A DNA stretch of 64,000 nucleotides from CAYNLK01 sp964398055 (lineage in GTDB: Bacteria > Chloroflexota > Anaerolineae > 4572-78 > J111), in assembly GCA_964398055.1 (NCBI GenBank), contig CAYNLK010000001.1, positions 1 through 64,000 of the forward strand, in the 5' to 3' direction. Every line of letters begins with the position of its first letter. The stretch's first letter is position 1. The position numbers were made by a program, and so were the translations under genes. Of this stretch, positions 18,302 through 25,432 are shown in pieces. The notes below the pieces were generated by a model that was not told the origin of the DNA, made no database searches, and was given only the letters and a program-made list of their open reading frames with translations.

Positions 18302-18337
18302 AAAAAAAAGAGAGTCTAACCGATAGTAGACTCTCTT
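18302..18337 (-). terminator. Intrinsic terminator downstream of the cupin gene
   Basis: An 11-bp perfect stem AAGAGAGTCTA / TAGACTCTCTT with an 8-nt loop is followed on the minus strand by eight U. It ends the long minus-strand transcription unit that begins at the nos cluster. Confidence 0.88.
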
Positions 18338-18423
18338 GCAGGTCAAAATATTACCTTTTTTGGTACATGCCTGAGTAGTAACATTTAGACCAAGAAATTG
18401 CTATGCGGAGCCGCCCACAATAA

Positions 18424-18474
18424 ACGCAGAGATGCACGGAGAAAAGATTAAATTCTCTCGGCGCATCTCTGCGT
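18424..18474. repeat. Inverted repeat ACGCAGAGATGC / GCATCTCTGCGT
   Basis: A perfect 12-bp inverted repeat with a 27-nt centre that continues to pair partly (GGAGAA / TTCTC). The CGCAGAGA wording is typical of dispersed intergenic elements in many genomes; no gene is near enough to suggest a regulatory role. Confidence 0.7.
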
Positions 18475-18540
18475 GTCCCCTGCGCGACTTGGTTTTCCTT
18501 CTGATTCCGGCTTGTTCGGGTTAGGAGTGTGGGCCAGAGA

Positions 18541-18861
18541 TCATTTGAACATCAACAGCAGCATCAGGACCGTGGTTTTGGCGGTGATACTGTGCGGCAG
18601 ATGGGGCGGCATGTGCACCCAGGTGCCGGCCTGAGCCGTCATCGTATCTTCTCCCAGGGTCAACTCCGCTTCGCCCTGCACAAAATGGAGGATGGCGGTC
18701 TGGGCCGAGGTGTGCTCCGACAGCTCCTGGCCGGGCGCAAATCCAAACAGGATGGTCTTGAGCCGGTCATCGCTGTAAACAGTGCGGCTAACGATGCTGT
18801 CGGCCGGTATGTCGGGTACTTGCTCGATTAAATTGGCGATATAAGTGTGGGTTTCATTCAT
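18541..18861 (-). CDS. Small cupin-domain protein
   Basis: A 106-aa single-domain cupin. Motif 1 is the region GFAPGQELSEHTSAQTAILHFVQGE and motif 2 AGTWVHMPPHLPHSI, giving candidate metal ligands from His/Glu (the EHT and PHLPH histidines). Such cupins bind Zn, Fe or Cu and often act as small metal sensors or accessory proteins. It is the last gene of the minus-strand run from the nos cluster and is followed by a terminator. Function unknown. Confidence 0.75.
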   Translation of the reverse strand: MNETHTYIANLIEQVPDIPADSIVSRTVYSDDRLKTILFGFAPGQELSEHTSAQTAILHFVQGEAELTLGEDTMTAQAGTWVHMPPHLPHSITAKTTVLMLLLMFK

Positions 18862-18886
18862 CGGCTAAAAATCCTTTTCAGTCAAC

Positions 18887-19690
18887 CTAAACGAAGGCGA
18901 TCATCACCAGCCCGGCAAAAGCCACGGCGTGAAAAATCTCGATCACCCCCAGGCGCATCAGGCTGAGCGACTTCTTATCCTGCCACTGCCAGGCCCCATG
19001 GATAATTTTCAGGGTAACCGGCACAAAAGCCAGCAGCGCCAGCCAGGGCAGCCACTGCCAGGCCGCCAGCAGGAGCAGCGTACTCAGGACGATGGTTTGG
19101 TAAGCCAGGCAGGCTTTGGCTTTGACCAGCCGTTCGCTAATTCGATCCGGCGCCGGCAGGCGGGGCTGCTGGCGCACCTTGAGCTTGATGTAAAAGACGG
19201 TCCCGCCAAAATAGAGGGCATTGACCAGCCACAGCGCCGCAGCCACGCCGTCCAGTTGGCCGCTGATGGTGTAATAGGCCATGGGCCCGCCCAGCGCCAG
19301 GCCAAAGATACCGGCCAACTCCCCGGCCACGCTCATCTCCTGGCGACGAGACACCAGCCACAGGTGGAACAGCAGCAGCAATCCTCCCAGCAGCCCCAGC
19401 GGCAGCAGCCACCCCAGGCCGTGGGCCAGCATCAGCCAGCCGCCGCAAATCGCAGCGATCCCCCCATAGATGCCGACCCAACGCAGCAGATAGAGCCGGT
19501 CGGCGCCAGGCCGCCGGCGGGTCTTGACCAGGGTAGCCAGGGGATAGCGCAGCAGGAAAAAGGCCAGGGCCGCGGCCAGCAAGGCGATCACTCGCCAGCG
19601 CCAGCCGGGCGCGATCACCACACCCAGTAGCAGCGGCGCTGTTAGCATGGCCCATGAGCCGTGTTCTTTGGGAATAGGCGGTTTGAGCAT
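18887..19690 (-). CDS. YwiC-like integral membrane protein
   Basis: A 267-aa polytopic membrane protein (about eight segments) with the N-terminal PIPKEHGSWAMLTAPLLLG characteristic of the YwiC-like family. In Bacillus subtilis ywiC lies beside fnr and the nitrate respiration genes (established knowledge), and here it lies downstream of a nitrous oxide reductase cluster on the same strand, which supports a link with anaerobic respiration. The biochemical role is unknown. The cupin gene starts 25 nt downstream. Confidence 0.8.
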   Translation of the reverse strand: MLKPPIPKEHGSWAMLTAPLLLGVVIAPGWRWRVIALLAAALAFFLLRYPLATLVKTRRRPGADRLYLLRWVGIYGGIAAICGGWLMLAHGLGWLLPLGLLGGLLLLFHLWLVSRRQEMSVAGELAGIFGLALGGPMAYYTISGQLDGVAAALWLVNALYFGGTVFYIKLKVRQQPRLPAPDRISERLVKAKACLAYQTIVLSTLLLLAAWQWLPWLALLAFVPVTLKIIHGAWQWQDKKSLSLMRLGVIEIFHAVAFAGLVMIAFV

Positions 19691-19868
19691 TGTGGCGATG
19701 ATTAGTTAGTCTCAGTCATACTTTAGTGGAAACTCCTCAACCAACCCCACATCTGGGCAACCCTGACCACTGACCGCTGACTGCCGAAAAGACGGTCATT
19801 CAGTAATCTACGGCGGTTAGCCGTCGGTGGTCGCCACGCTGATTTGGCGTGATCGCTGACAATTACCT

Positions 19869-20069
19869 TTAGTGGTCGTGCTCTGGGGCCGGGGCCAGTC
19901 TCTCGGCGCCGGCCAGCTTACCCACCAATCGCTCAGGTTGGTGGATCAGCGTGGGCAGGCATTGGGAACAAATCCAGGCTTGCGCCCCAACGTAACGCAA
20001 CACAACCAGGGGGACATCGGTTTCAGATCGATTACAGTTTAGACAGTGATAATGGTTTTTTTCTTCCAA
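19869..20069 (-). CDS. Small zinc-ribbon-like protein
   Basis: A 66-aa protein with two Cys pairs, CLNC (residues 9-12) and CSQC near residue 35, spaced as in a treble-clef or zinc ribbon, and an acidic/His C-terminus (EHDH). The start is TTG at 20069, supported by AGGAG eight bases upstream. It lies between the cytochrome c and YwiC-like genes of the nos region. I do not recognise the family; metal binding is inferred. Confidence 0.6.
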   Translation of the reverse strand: MEEKNHYHCLNCNRSETDVPLVVLRYVGAQAWICSQCLPTLIHQPERLVGKLAGAERLAPAPEHDH

Positions 20070-20131
20070 AGCTGCATCTCCTAAGAAAATAGTGAACAGT
20101 TATCAGGAGTCAGTGAACAGTTAAACCGAAA

Positions 20132-20166
20132 ACTGATAACTGATAACTGATAACTGATAACTGACG
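20132..20166. repeat. Heptamer tandem repeat tract (ACTGATA type)
   Basis: Four perfect ACTGATA units followed by ACTGACG, flanked by TCAGTGAACAG and its partial inverse CTGTTCACTGA. It fills the gap between the cytochrome c and zinc-ribbon genes. Confidence 0.9.
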
Positions 20167-20190
20167 GCTGTTCACTGATCACTTGTCAGT

Positions 20191-20583
20191 TTACTGGTGT
20201 ATGGCACGAATATAGGCGACAATATTTTGCAGATCCTCGTCGCTGAGGCTGGGGTTGCCGCCTTTGGGCGGCATAGCCACTCCGGTGCTGTTGAGCGGGT
20301 CACTGGGATCCCGGCCCTGTTTGATAAACTCAATCAACTCGGCGTCACTTTTGCCGGCGATAAATTCACTGCCGGTCATATCTTTGCCCAGTCCCGGCAC
20401 TCCTTTTCCCTCCGGACCGTGGCAGGCCGAGCAACTGGTCTGAAATAGTTGCTGACCTTTGGCCGAATCTCCGGCCGGTGTCGATGGGGCAGCCGACTGA
20501 TCACCCCCACCTCCGCCGCAGGCGGTGAGGGCCATAACAGAGATCAGCAGCAGGCTAACCAGTAGATAGAGTGACTTGTTCAT
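20191..20583 (-). CDS. Monoheme cytochrome c lipoprotein
   Basis: A 130-aa class I cytochrome c with a lipoprotein signal peptide (LTAC, Cys 22), a Gly/Ser linker, the heme site CSACH at 51-55 and the likely axial Met in GVAMPPKGG at 104. It should be lipid-anchored on the outer face of the membrane. A clear ribosome site (AAGGAG) precedes the ATG. It lies 219 nt downstream of nosL, so the likely role is electron donor to NosZ, as small cytochromes c do in clade II nos clusters (inference). Confidence 0.9.
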   Translation of the reverse strand: MNKSLYLLVSLLLISVMALTACGGGGGDQSAAPSTPAGDSAKGQQLFQTSCSACHGPEGKGVPGLGKDMTGSEFIAGKSDAELIEFIKQGRDPSDPLNSTGVAMPPKGGNPSLSDEDLQNIVAYIRAIHQ

Positions 20584-20643
20584 GGTTGGAAAATCTCCTT
20601 ATGATGTTTGAGAGCATTCGGTAATTAGAGAAATCTGCCTGAA

Positions 20644-20760
20644 AGCACGAGGCTGAAGCCATCGTGCTGAAAGAGCGAAGCCCATTCGGGCTAAAGCCAG
20701 GCGATTTTAGGGCGCTTTAGCGCCCTTTGCGCTTTCAGCCCGATGCTTTAGCGTCGGGCT
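20644..20760. repeat. Run of four short hairpins between nosL and the cytochrome c gene
   Basis: Consecutive inverted repeats: AGCACGA/TCGTGCT (20644-20668), AGCCC/GGGCT (20679-20692), GGGCGC/GCGCCC with a TTTA loop (20710-20725), and AGCCCGA/TCGGGCT (20737-20760). The loops share GGCTGAAGCC- or GCTTTAGC-like wording. It could attenuate or protect the nos transcript, or be a dispersed element. Confidence 0.75.
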
Positions 20761-20802
20761 AGGCTTATCGGTTGAGCCAGCGCCGGAATTAGGATCCCTC
20801 CC

Positions 20803-21354
20803 TCAGTCGTGCTGGTGTACCCGGGCATGGGGGGAGTTCATCATTGGAGGTGTTTGCCGGTAATAAGCCAACACCTGGTCAAAGGTCAGAACCTGGCCAT
20901 CGAATTGAGCGGCCAGGGCGGCGGCCTGATCAGCAGAGGAGCTGGCCGCCAGGCCGGAAAACATGGGCGTGGGCAGCTCCTCGGCCAAAACATAGAAAGC
21001 CGTTTCAGCCCGAATCCAATGTGGATCGTCATAATTGTGCACAAAGAAGGCGGTCACCTCGGCCTGCTGTTGGAGGTGAGCCTGAAACATATCGCCGATG
21101 TCATCAAAAATATGTTCCCGGCCATCCTGAGTGATGTAACCGGCGGCAAAGCGCGGCTCACTGATAATCATACCACAAAACTCGCAAATATCCTCACCAA
21201 AGTGAATGGTCGGTGGGGCCGGCTCGGCGCTGGCCTGGCCGCTGCAGCCGGTGAGGAGCAGGCTCAGAATTGTCGCCATAAGCATGAACCCAACATAATA
21301 ATGGCTGGAATGTGGCTTAAGGCTGTTACCAACAAGAAATAGACTCATTTTCAT
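20803..21354 (-). CDS. nosL: NosL copper-binding lipoprotein
   Basis: A 183-aa NosL family protein, a copper(I) chaperone for the CuZ site of nitrous oxide reductase. It has a lipobox (LTGC, Cys 37), the family motif CEFCGMIISEPRFAAGY with Cys 57/Cys 60/Met 62, and the downstream FDDIGDMF. The start overlaps the nosY stop as ATGA. The N-terminus before the hydrophobic stretch is long (about 22 aa), so a Met at residue 24 or 26 is an alternative start. Confidence 0.93.
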   Translation of the reverse strand: MKMSLFLVGNSLKPHSSHYYVGFMLMATILSLLLTGCSGQASAEPAPPTIHFGEDICEFCGMIISEPRFAAGYITQDGREHIFDDIGDMFQAHLQQQAEVTAFFVHNYDDPHWIRAETAFYVLAEELPTPMFSGLAASSSADQAAALAAQFDGQVLTFDQVLAYYRQTPPMMNSPHARVHQHD

Positions 21355-22187
21355 ACATCACCCCGGTATTGAAAGATAATATAACTGGCCAGGAGCGGCA
21401 GCACAATCCAGGCCAGCAGGGAACCGAGCAAAAGCCAGGTCAGGTAATCGCGGTAACTCTGCATCCCGTAGATGCCGGCCGGCCCCAAGACATCCAGTGT
21501 GGCATTGATGCTCAGCAGAGCCGACATCTTGAACACGTGCAGGGGATTAACCATGGCCAGGTTGAACAGGGTGTCGATGGGCAGTTTGAAGACCAGGGAG
21601 GTGCTCATCAAGCCCAGATCGCCCCCAAAAACAAACAATAACCACACAAATAAGGCCACCCCGGTGGCTACCGACAACTTGTGGGCCAGAACACTAATCA
21701 GAAAACCCAGGCTTAACATCGCCAGGGCCAGGCCAAAGGCAAAAGCAGCCAGAAAGCCGTAGGCAGTGGCATTGACCTGACCACCCTGCCCGGCAATGAC
21801 AATACCCGACAGCCCAAATCCCAAAGCCAGCGCGCCCAAAACCGACGCGGCCAATCCCAGGTATTTGCCCAGCAAGACCTCAGCCCGGTTGACCGGTTGG
21901 GCCAGGAGAAAGGATAGGGTGCCGAGTTCCCGCTCGCTGACCAGGCTGCTGGCCCCAATGGTCAGGGCCATCAACGGCACCACCAGCAAAACCAGGTTGA
22001 CCAGGCTGGCGGCGGTGCGGCCAAAGCCGGCAAAACCGCTGTAGCCGGCCCCGCCGCCGCTCAACGACAACCAGGAGAGCAGCAGCGCCAGGCCGGTAAA
22101 GGCAGCCGCATAGAGCATAAACCAGCGGTTATTGAGGGCGTCGTTGATCTCTTTGGCCAGTAATGTACCGATGATTTTAGGTTCCAT
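21351..22187 (-). CDS. nosY: NosY ABC transporter permease
   Basis: A 278-aa membrane permease of the NosY/ABC-2 type with six hydrophobic segments and the conserved loop SSLVSERELGTLSFLLAQPVNRAEVLLGKYLG. With NosF and NosD it forms the complex needed to build the copper centre of NosZ. The start is ATG 22187; the in-frame extension upstream is the translated palindromic repeat at 22205-22235. Confidence 0.92.
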   Translation of the reverse strand: MEPKIIGTLLAKEINDALNNRWFMLYAAAFTGLALLLSWLSLSGGGAGYSGFAGFGRTAASLVNLVLLVVPLMALTIGASSLVSERELGTLSFLLAQPVNRAEVLLGKYLGLAASVLGALALGFGLSGIVIAGQGGQVNATAYGFLAAFAFGLALAMLSLGFLISVLAHKLSVATGVALFVWLLFVFGGDLGLMSTSLVFKLPIDTLFNLAMVNPLHVFKMSALLSINATLDVLGPAGIYGMQSYRDYLTWLLLGSLLAWIVLPLLASYIIFQYRGDV

Positions 22188-22204
22188 CTCTCCCCCAATC
22201 TCCC

Positions 22205-22235
22205 GGTGACCGTCACTTCTTAAGTGACGGTCACC
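22205..22235. repeat. Palindromic repeat family A, copy 4 (compensatory variant)
   Basis: Perfect 14-bp inverted repeat GGTGACCGTCACTT / AAGTGACGGTCACC with a 3-nt loop, between nosF and nosY. Against the other copies the inner GGC/GCC pair is GTC/GAC: both arms changed together, so the fold was kept. Confidence 0.85.
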
Positions 22236-22248
22236 TACTCGACCTACC

Positions 22249-23112
22249 TTAAATACCATTCTCAAGCTCAAAGTTATCGATCTGAATATTTTCGGCCAGC
22301 AGGGTTTGGACCGGGGCCAGCTTGGCCGCCGGCGACACGGCCACCCGGACGCCGATGCCGTTAGGATTGACCGTAAAGCCGCGGCGGCGTAATAACCTCA
22401 CTGCTTCCGCCCGCCGGGGTTCCGGCACCATCAATTTCAGGTTCAAGGTCATGCCCAGGCGGCTGGCTAATTCAGCCGGAGCGCCGCAGCTTTGGTTGAG
22501 CCGTCCGTTAGCCAAAACCAAAACCCGCGTGGCCAGCAGCTCGACCTCTTCCAGGCGATGGGAGGTGAACAACAGGGTTTTGCCGCGCTCGCGTTGAGCC
22601 AGCAGCAACTTCAGAAAATCATCACGGGCCTGGGCGTCCAGGTTGCTGGTTGGCTCATCCAGGATGAGCAAAGGCGGGTCGGCCAGCAGGGCAATGGCCA
22701 GGGCCAGCCGCTGCTTCATCCCCCCGGAGAGGGCCTCAACCGGTTTGCGGGCGTGGTCGGTCAGCCCGACCTCGGCCAGCGCCGCATCGATCCGGACCAC
22801 GGCCGCCTGCTTCAAGCGGGCGTAAAAACGCAACGTGTCGGCGGTCGACAGGTCGCGATAAAAGGCCAGCTCCTGGGGCACATAGCCGATGGCGGCGCGG
22901 GCCTGTTTGCCCTGCCGCTTCACCTCAAAGCCGTTGATCCGCATCTCCCCCTGGGCGGCGTACAGCCCCAGTAAACTGCGAATAATCGTGGTCTTGCCGG
23001 CGCCGTTTGGCCCCCACAGGGCCACCGCTTCACCGGCGGCCACTTCAAATGACAGGTCATCCACGGCCTTAAAGTGGCCGAATCGCTTGGTTAGATTTTT
23101 GACGCTGATCAT
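22249..23112 (-). CDS. nosF: NosF ABC transporter ATPase
   Basis: A 287-aa ABC ATPase with Walker A GPNGAGKTT (about residue 35), signature LSGGMKQRLALAIALL, Walker B LLILDEPTSNLD and the H-loop TSHRLEE. It powers the NosDFY complex that supplies sulfur and/or assists copper loading during NosZ maturation. It overlaps nosD by 4 nt (ATGA). The palindrome between it and nosY could tune the ratio of the two products. Confidence 0.93.
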   Translation of the reverse strand: MISVKNLTKRFGHFKAVDDLSFEVAAGEAVALWGPNGAGKTTIIRSLLGLYAAQGEMRINGFEVKRQGKQARAAIGYVPQELAFYRDLSTADTLRFYARLKQAAVVRIDAALAEVGLTDHARKPVEALSGGMKQRLALAIALLADPPLLILDEPTSNLDAQARDDFLKLLLAQRERGKTLLFTSHRLEEVELLATRVLVLANGRLNQSCGAPAELASRLGMTLNLKLMVPEPRRAEAVRLLRRRGFTVNPNGIGVRVAVSPAAKLAPVQTLLAENIQIDNFELENGI

Positions 23113-24605
23113 AGGCGCGCTTCCTTTACCTTATTGGGATGGGCTGATGCTGGGCGCTTGGTCGAAGCCGGGCTTGTTTTGAGAAAAGATTTGCCGGCGG
23201 CTACAACCAGCCCGGCCATGGCCAGCAGCGTGGCTGTCATCAGCCACATCGGCCAGAGCGGCGGCGCGGCCGGCGGCGTAATGGCCGGGATGACCGGCGC
23301 CAGCAAGGGGGCGTCGTCGGTGAATTTGGGTTTAGGCTCAAAGATGGGAAAAGCGCGGGCGGCCAGCTCGACGGCCTGCTGGGCCGGGCTGAGCTGAAAC
23401 AGGCGCAGTTCGGGATGGTTGTCCATCATATTTTCAAACAAGCTCTTGGACACGTAGGGCAGATCGCCCAGACCATCGCCGCCGGCATCGTAGCCGGTAT
23501 AGTCGCTCCAGAAATTACCCTGGCCGTTGACGGTGAAACTGTTGTCGCTAAAGTTGCCGCTGCCGGTCAACCCCACCTGCTCCAGATTTTCGATGAAACT
23601 GTTCTGGCTAAAGTGGTTTCGCTTGACCGACGGGTTGAATAGCAGGCCCATGTCATTGTGAACAAAGGCGTTGCGCTGGAAATGCTGGCTCACGTCGATG
23701 GACCAGGGTGAGTTATCGAAATACATGCCCACCCGGTTGCCGCTAAACAGGTTGTCGGTGGCTTCCACGCCATCCATGTCTTTCAGCCCCATGCCGTAGC
23801 CGCTGGGGCCGCGGTTATTGGCAAAGACATTGTGACGCAGCGTTAACCGGCGGCTATACATCAAAAACACTCCCACCGAGTTTCCTTCGATCCAGTTATT
23901 TTCAACCAGGTTGTCGTCGCAGTACATGAAATGCAAGCCATAGCGCCCGTTGGTGATGACATTATCGCGAATGACGGCGCCGTTGTTGTACCACAGCACC
24001 ACGTCCCGGCCTCGCTCAACCCGGTTGCCGATGACCTCGGTTGCGGCGCTGTACCACACCCGGATGCCGTCGCCGCGGGCCGGCGCGTCCAAATCTTTGG
24101 CCCCGATGACGTTGTGAGCAATCCGGCTCGCCTCCGAGTCTTTGATATAAATGCCAAACAGGGTATTCTCCAGGCGGTTATGCTCAACCACCAGCCGGGG
24201 CGATTTATCAACCGCCACCCCGGCGTGCTCTTTGTCCAGCCTGGCCCCGCTATTGCGGATGACGAAGCCCCGGATGGTGACGCCCGGCGCATTGTTGACT
24301 TCAAGCACGTGGCCCTGGTTAGCGCCATCGAGGATGGGCCAGTCGATGCCGGTTAGCGTGACCGGTTTGTCGATGACAAAGTTGCCCTGGTACAGACCGG
24401 CGGGAACCTGAATTACGTCACCCGGCCGGGCGGCGTCGATGGCAGCTTGCAGATCGAATGAATGGTGAATGGTGAATTCTGAATTGTGAATTCTGAATGG
24501 TGAATTATGAATTGTGAATTGAGCGCGGGCAGTGCCGATAAGTTGGGCCGATGCGATAAGGCTCAGCGTTAAAATTGCTAACAAAACAATTGCGCTCCGC
24601 TTCAT
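23109..24605 (-). CDS. nosD: NosD, parallel beta-helix maturation factor
   Basis: A 498-aa exported protein with a signal peptide (MKRSAIVLLAILTLSLIASA), a right-handed beta-helix of CASH/NosD repeats (for example GVTIRGFVIRNSG and NLVENNWIEGNSVGVFLMYS) and a C-terminal membrane segment (PPLWPMWLMTATLLAMAGLVV) followed by a basic tail. It is the external subunit of NosDFY. Residues 29-49, directly after the signal peptide, are three near-identical 7-residue repeats (QFTIHNS, PFRIHNS, EFTIHHS) encoded by a heptamer DNA tract of the kind found between genes here; this is not part of the NosD fold. Confidence 0.93.
   Translation of the reverse strand: MKRSAIVLLAILTLSLIASAQLIGTARAQFTIHNSPFRIHNSEFTIHHSFDLQAAIDAARPGDVIQVPAGLYQGNFVIDKPVTLTGIDWPILDGANQGHVLEVNNAPGVTIRGFVIRNSGARLDKEHAGVAVDKSPRLVVEHNRLENTLFGIYIKDSEASRIAHNVIGAKDLDAPARGDGIRVWYSAATEVIGNRVERGRDVVLWYNNGAVIRDNVITNGRYGLHFMYCDDNLVENNWIEGNSVGVFLMYSRRLTLRHNVFANNRGPSGYGMGLKDMDGVEATDNLFSGNRVGMYFDNSPWSIDVSQHFQRNAFVHNDMGLLFNPSVKRNHFSQNSFIENLEQVGLTGSGNFSDNSFTVNGQGNFWSDYTGYDAGGDGLGDLPYVSKSLFENMMDNHPELRLFQLSPAQQAVELAARAFPIFEPKPKFTDDAPLLAPVIPAITPPAAPPLWPMWLMTATLLAMAGLVVAAGKSFLKTSPASTKRPASAHPNKVKEARL
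24460..24522. repeat. Heptamer tandem repeat tract inside nosD
   Basis: Nine uninterrupted 7-bp units of GAATKNT form (GAATGGT, GAATTCT, GAATTGT and so on). 63 bp equals 21 codons, so the reading frame of nosD is kept. Confidence 0.92.
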
Positions 24606-24630
24606 CGTTTCCTTACTATCCACGATCAAC

Positions 24631-24658
24631 TATTCGCTATTCGCTATTCGCTATTGAT
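24631..24658. repeat. Heptamer tandem repeat tract (TATTCGC type)
   Basis: Three TATTCGC units and a TATTGAT unit, running into the stop codon of the membrane protein gene at 24651. Confidence 0.85.
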
Positions 24659-25316
24659 TGTTCTCTTGGGAGGCCACCAGCGGTTTATAAGCTCGCCGCT
24701 GTAAATACAGCCCGGCCAAAATCAAGATCGACGCGGCCGAAGCCAGCAGCAGCCCGATGTCGGCATAGGCCACGGTTCTGAACTGGCCGATCAGACCCTC
24801 ACCCAGGATCGTGGGGGTAAAGGGTTCAACCGCGTTTGAAAGGGCCGCCTTGGGGTCAAGATTCTGACCAAAATTATGGAGCCAGTAGTACAGGTCGGCC
24901 AGGAAAACGACCGGCAGCAACACGGCCGGCAAACTCAACAGCGCCGCCCAGGGCGAATGGACGAAGATAGCTGCCAGGAGCAACAGCGCCAGGGCGCCAA
25001 TGGCAAAAATGGAGACGGATTTTTCAAAATGGGCCGCTTCGCCGAGCGGGCGCATGCCGATGTAATGGTTCAGCCCGTCGAGTTCACTCACATCGCCGTC
25101 CAGGTGATTGACATAGGCGTGCACCACCAGCCCTTTGGGATACTGGGGGGCGTGGAGCACCAGGCTCCAATAGGGCAGAAAGATGGAAACAATCAGTAGA
25201 ATAGCGGCCCCGGCCAGGCAGAGCGTTGGCCAGAGATAGCGCAGCCGGTTCGCCGCCAACTCTTCCGCGGGAGCGCGGGGGCCGATGATTCGTTGCAGTT
25301 TATCGGATGCCATCAT
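24651..25316 (-). CDS. Nos-cluster integral membrane protein (NosB-like position)
   Basis: A 221-aa membrane protein with four hydrophobic segments (about 30-48, 105-122, 125-142 and 185-203) and a long outside loop between the first two carrying HLDGDVSELDGLNHYIGM. Genes of this size and shape lie between nosZ and nosD in many clade II nos clusters (NosB and relatives), so it is probably part of the NosZ electron-supply or assembly machinery. No cofactor motif is obvious. The assignment rests on position and topology, not on a certain family match. Confidence 0.7.
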   Translation of the reverse strand: MMASDKLQRIIGPRAPAEELAANRLRYLWPTLCLAGAAILLIVSIFLPYWSLVLHAPQYPKGLVVHAYVNHLDGDVSELDGLNHYIGMRPLGEAAHFEKSVSIFAIGALALLLLAAIFVHSPWAALLSLPAVLLPVVFLADLYYWLHNFGQNLDPKAALSNAVEPFTPTILGEGLIGQFRTVAYADIGLLLASAASILILAGLYLQRRAYKPLVASQENNQ

Positions 25317-25367
25317 ATCACTACCTATGATTTACGATTGGGTGGTACCTGTTTCGTGTGGCGTGTT

Positions 25368-25402
25368 GCGTATGGCGTGTTCTGCTTACCCACGCCATAC
25401 GC
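25368..25402. repeat. Inverted repeat GCGTATGGCGTG / CACGCCATACGC
   Basis: Perfect 12-bp inverted repeat within a gap of repeated CGTGT/CACGC words between nosZ and the membrane protein gene. It may be a transcript-processing hairpin. Confidence 0.7.
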
Positions 25403-25432
25403 TTCACGCACCCACGCACCACGCTTCACGTT

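Larger units (their letters stand above)
18131..18540. other. 410-bp intergenic region between folB and the cupin gene
   Basis: No gene is seen here on either strand. It holds the folB promoter (18188-18216), an intrinsic terminator for the minus-strand nos/cupin unit (18302-18337) and a 12-bp inverted repeat (18424-18474). The rest shows no recognisable feature. Confidence 0.7.
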
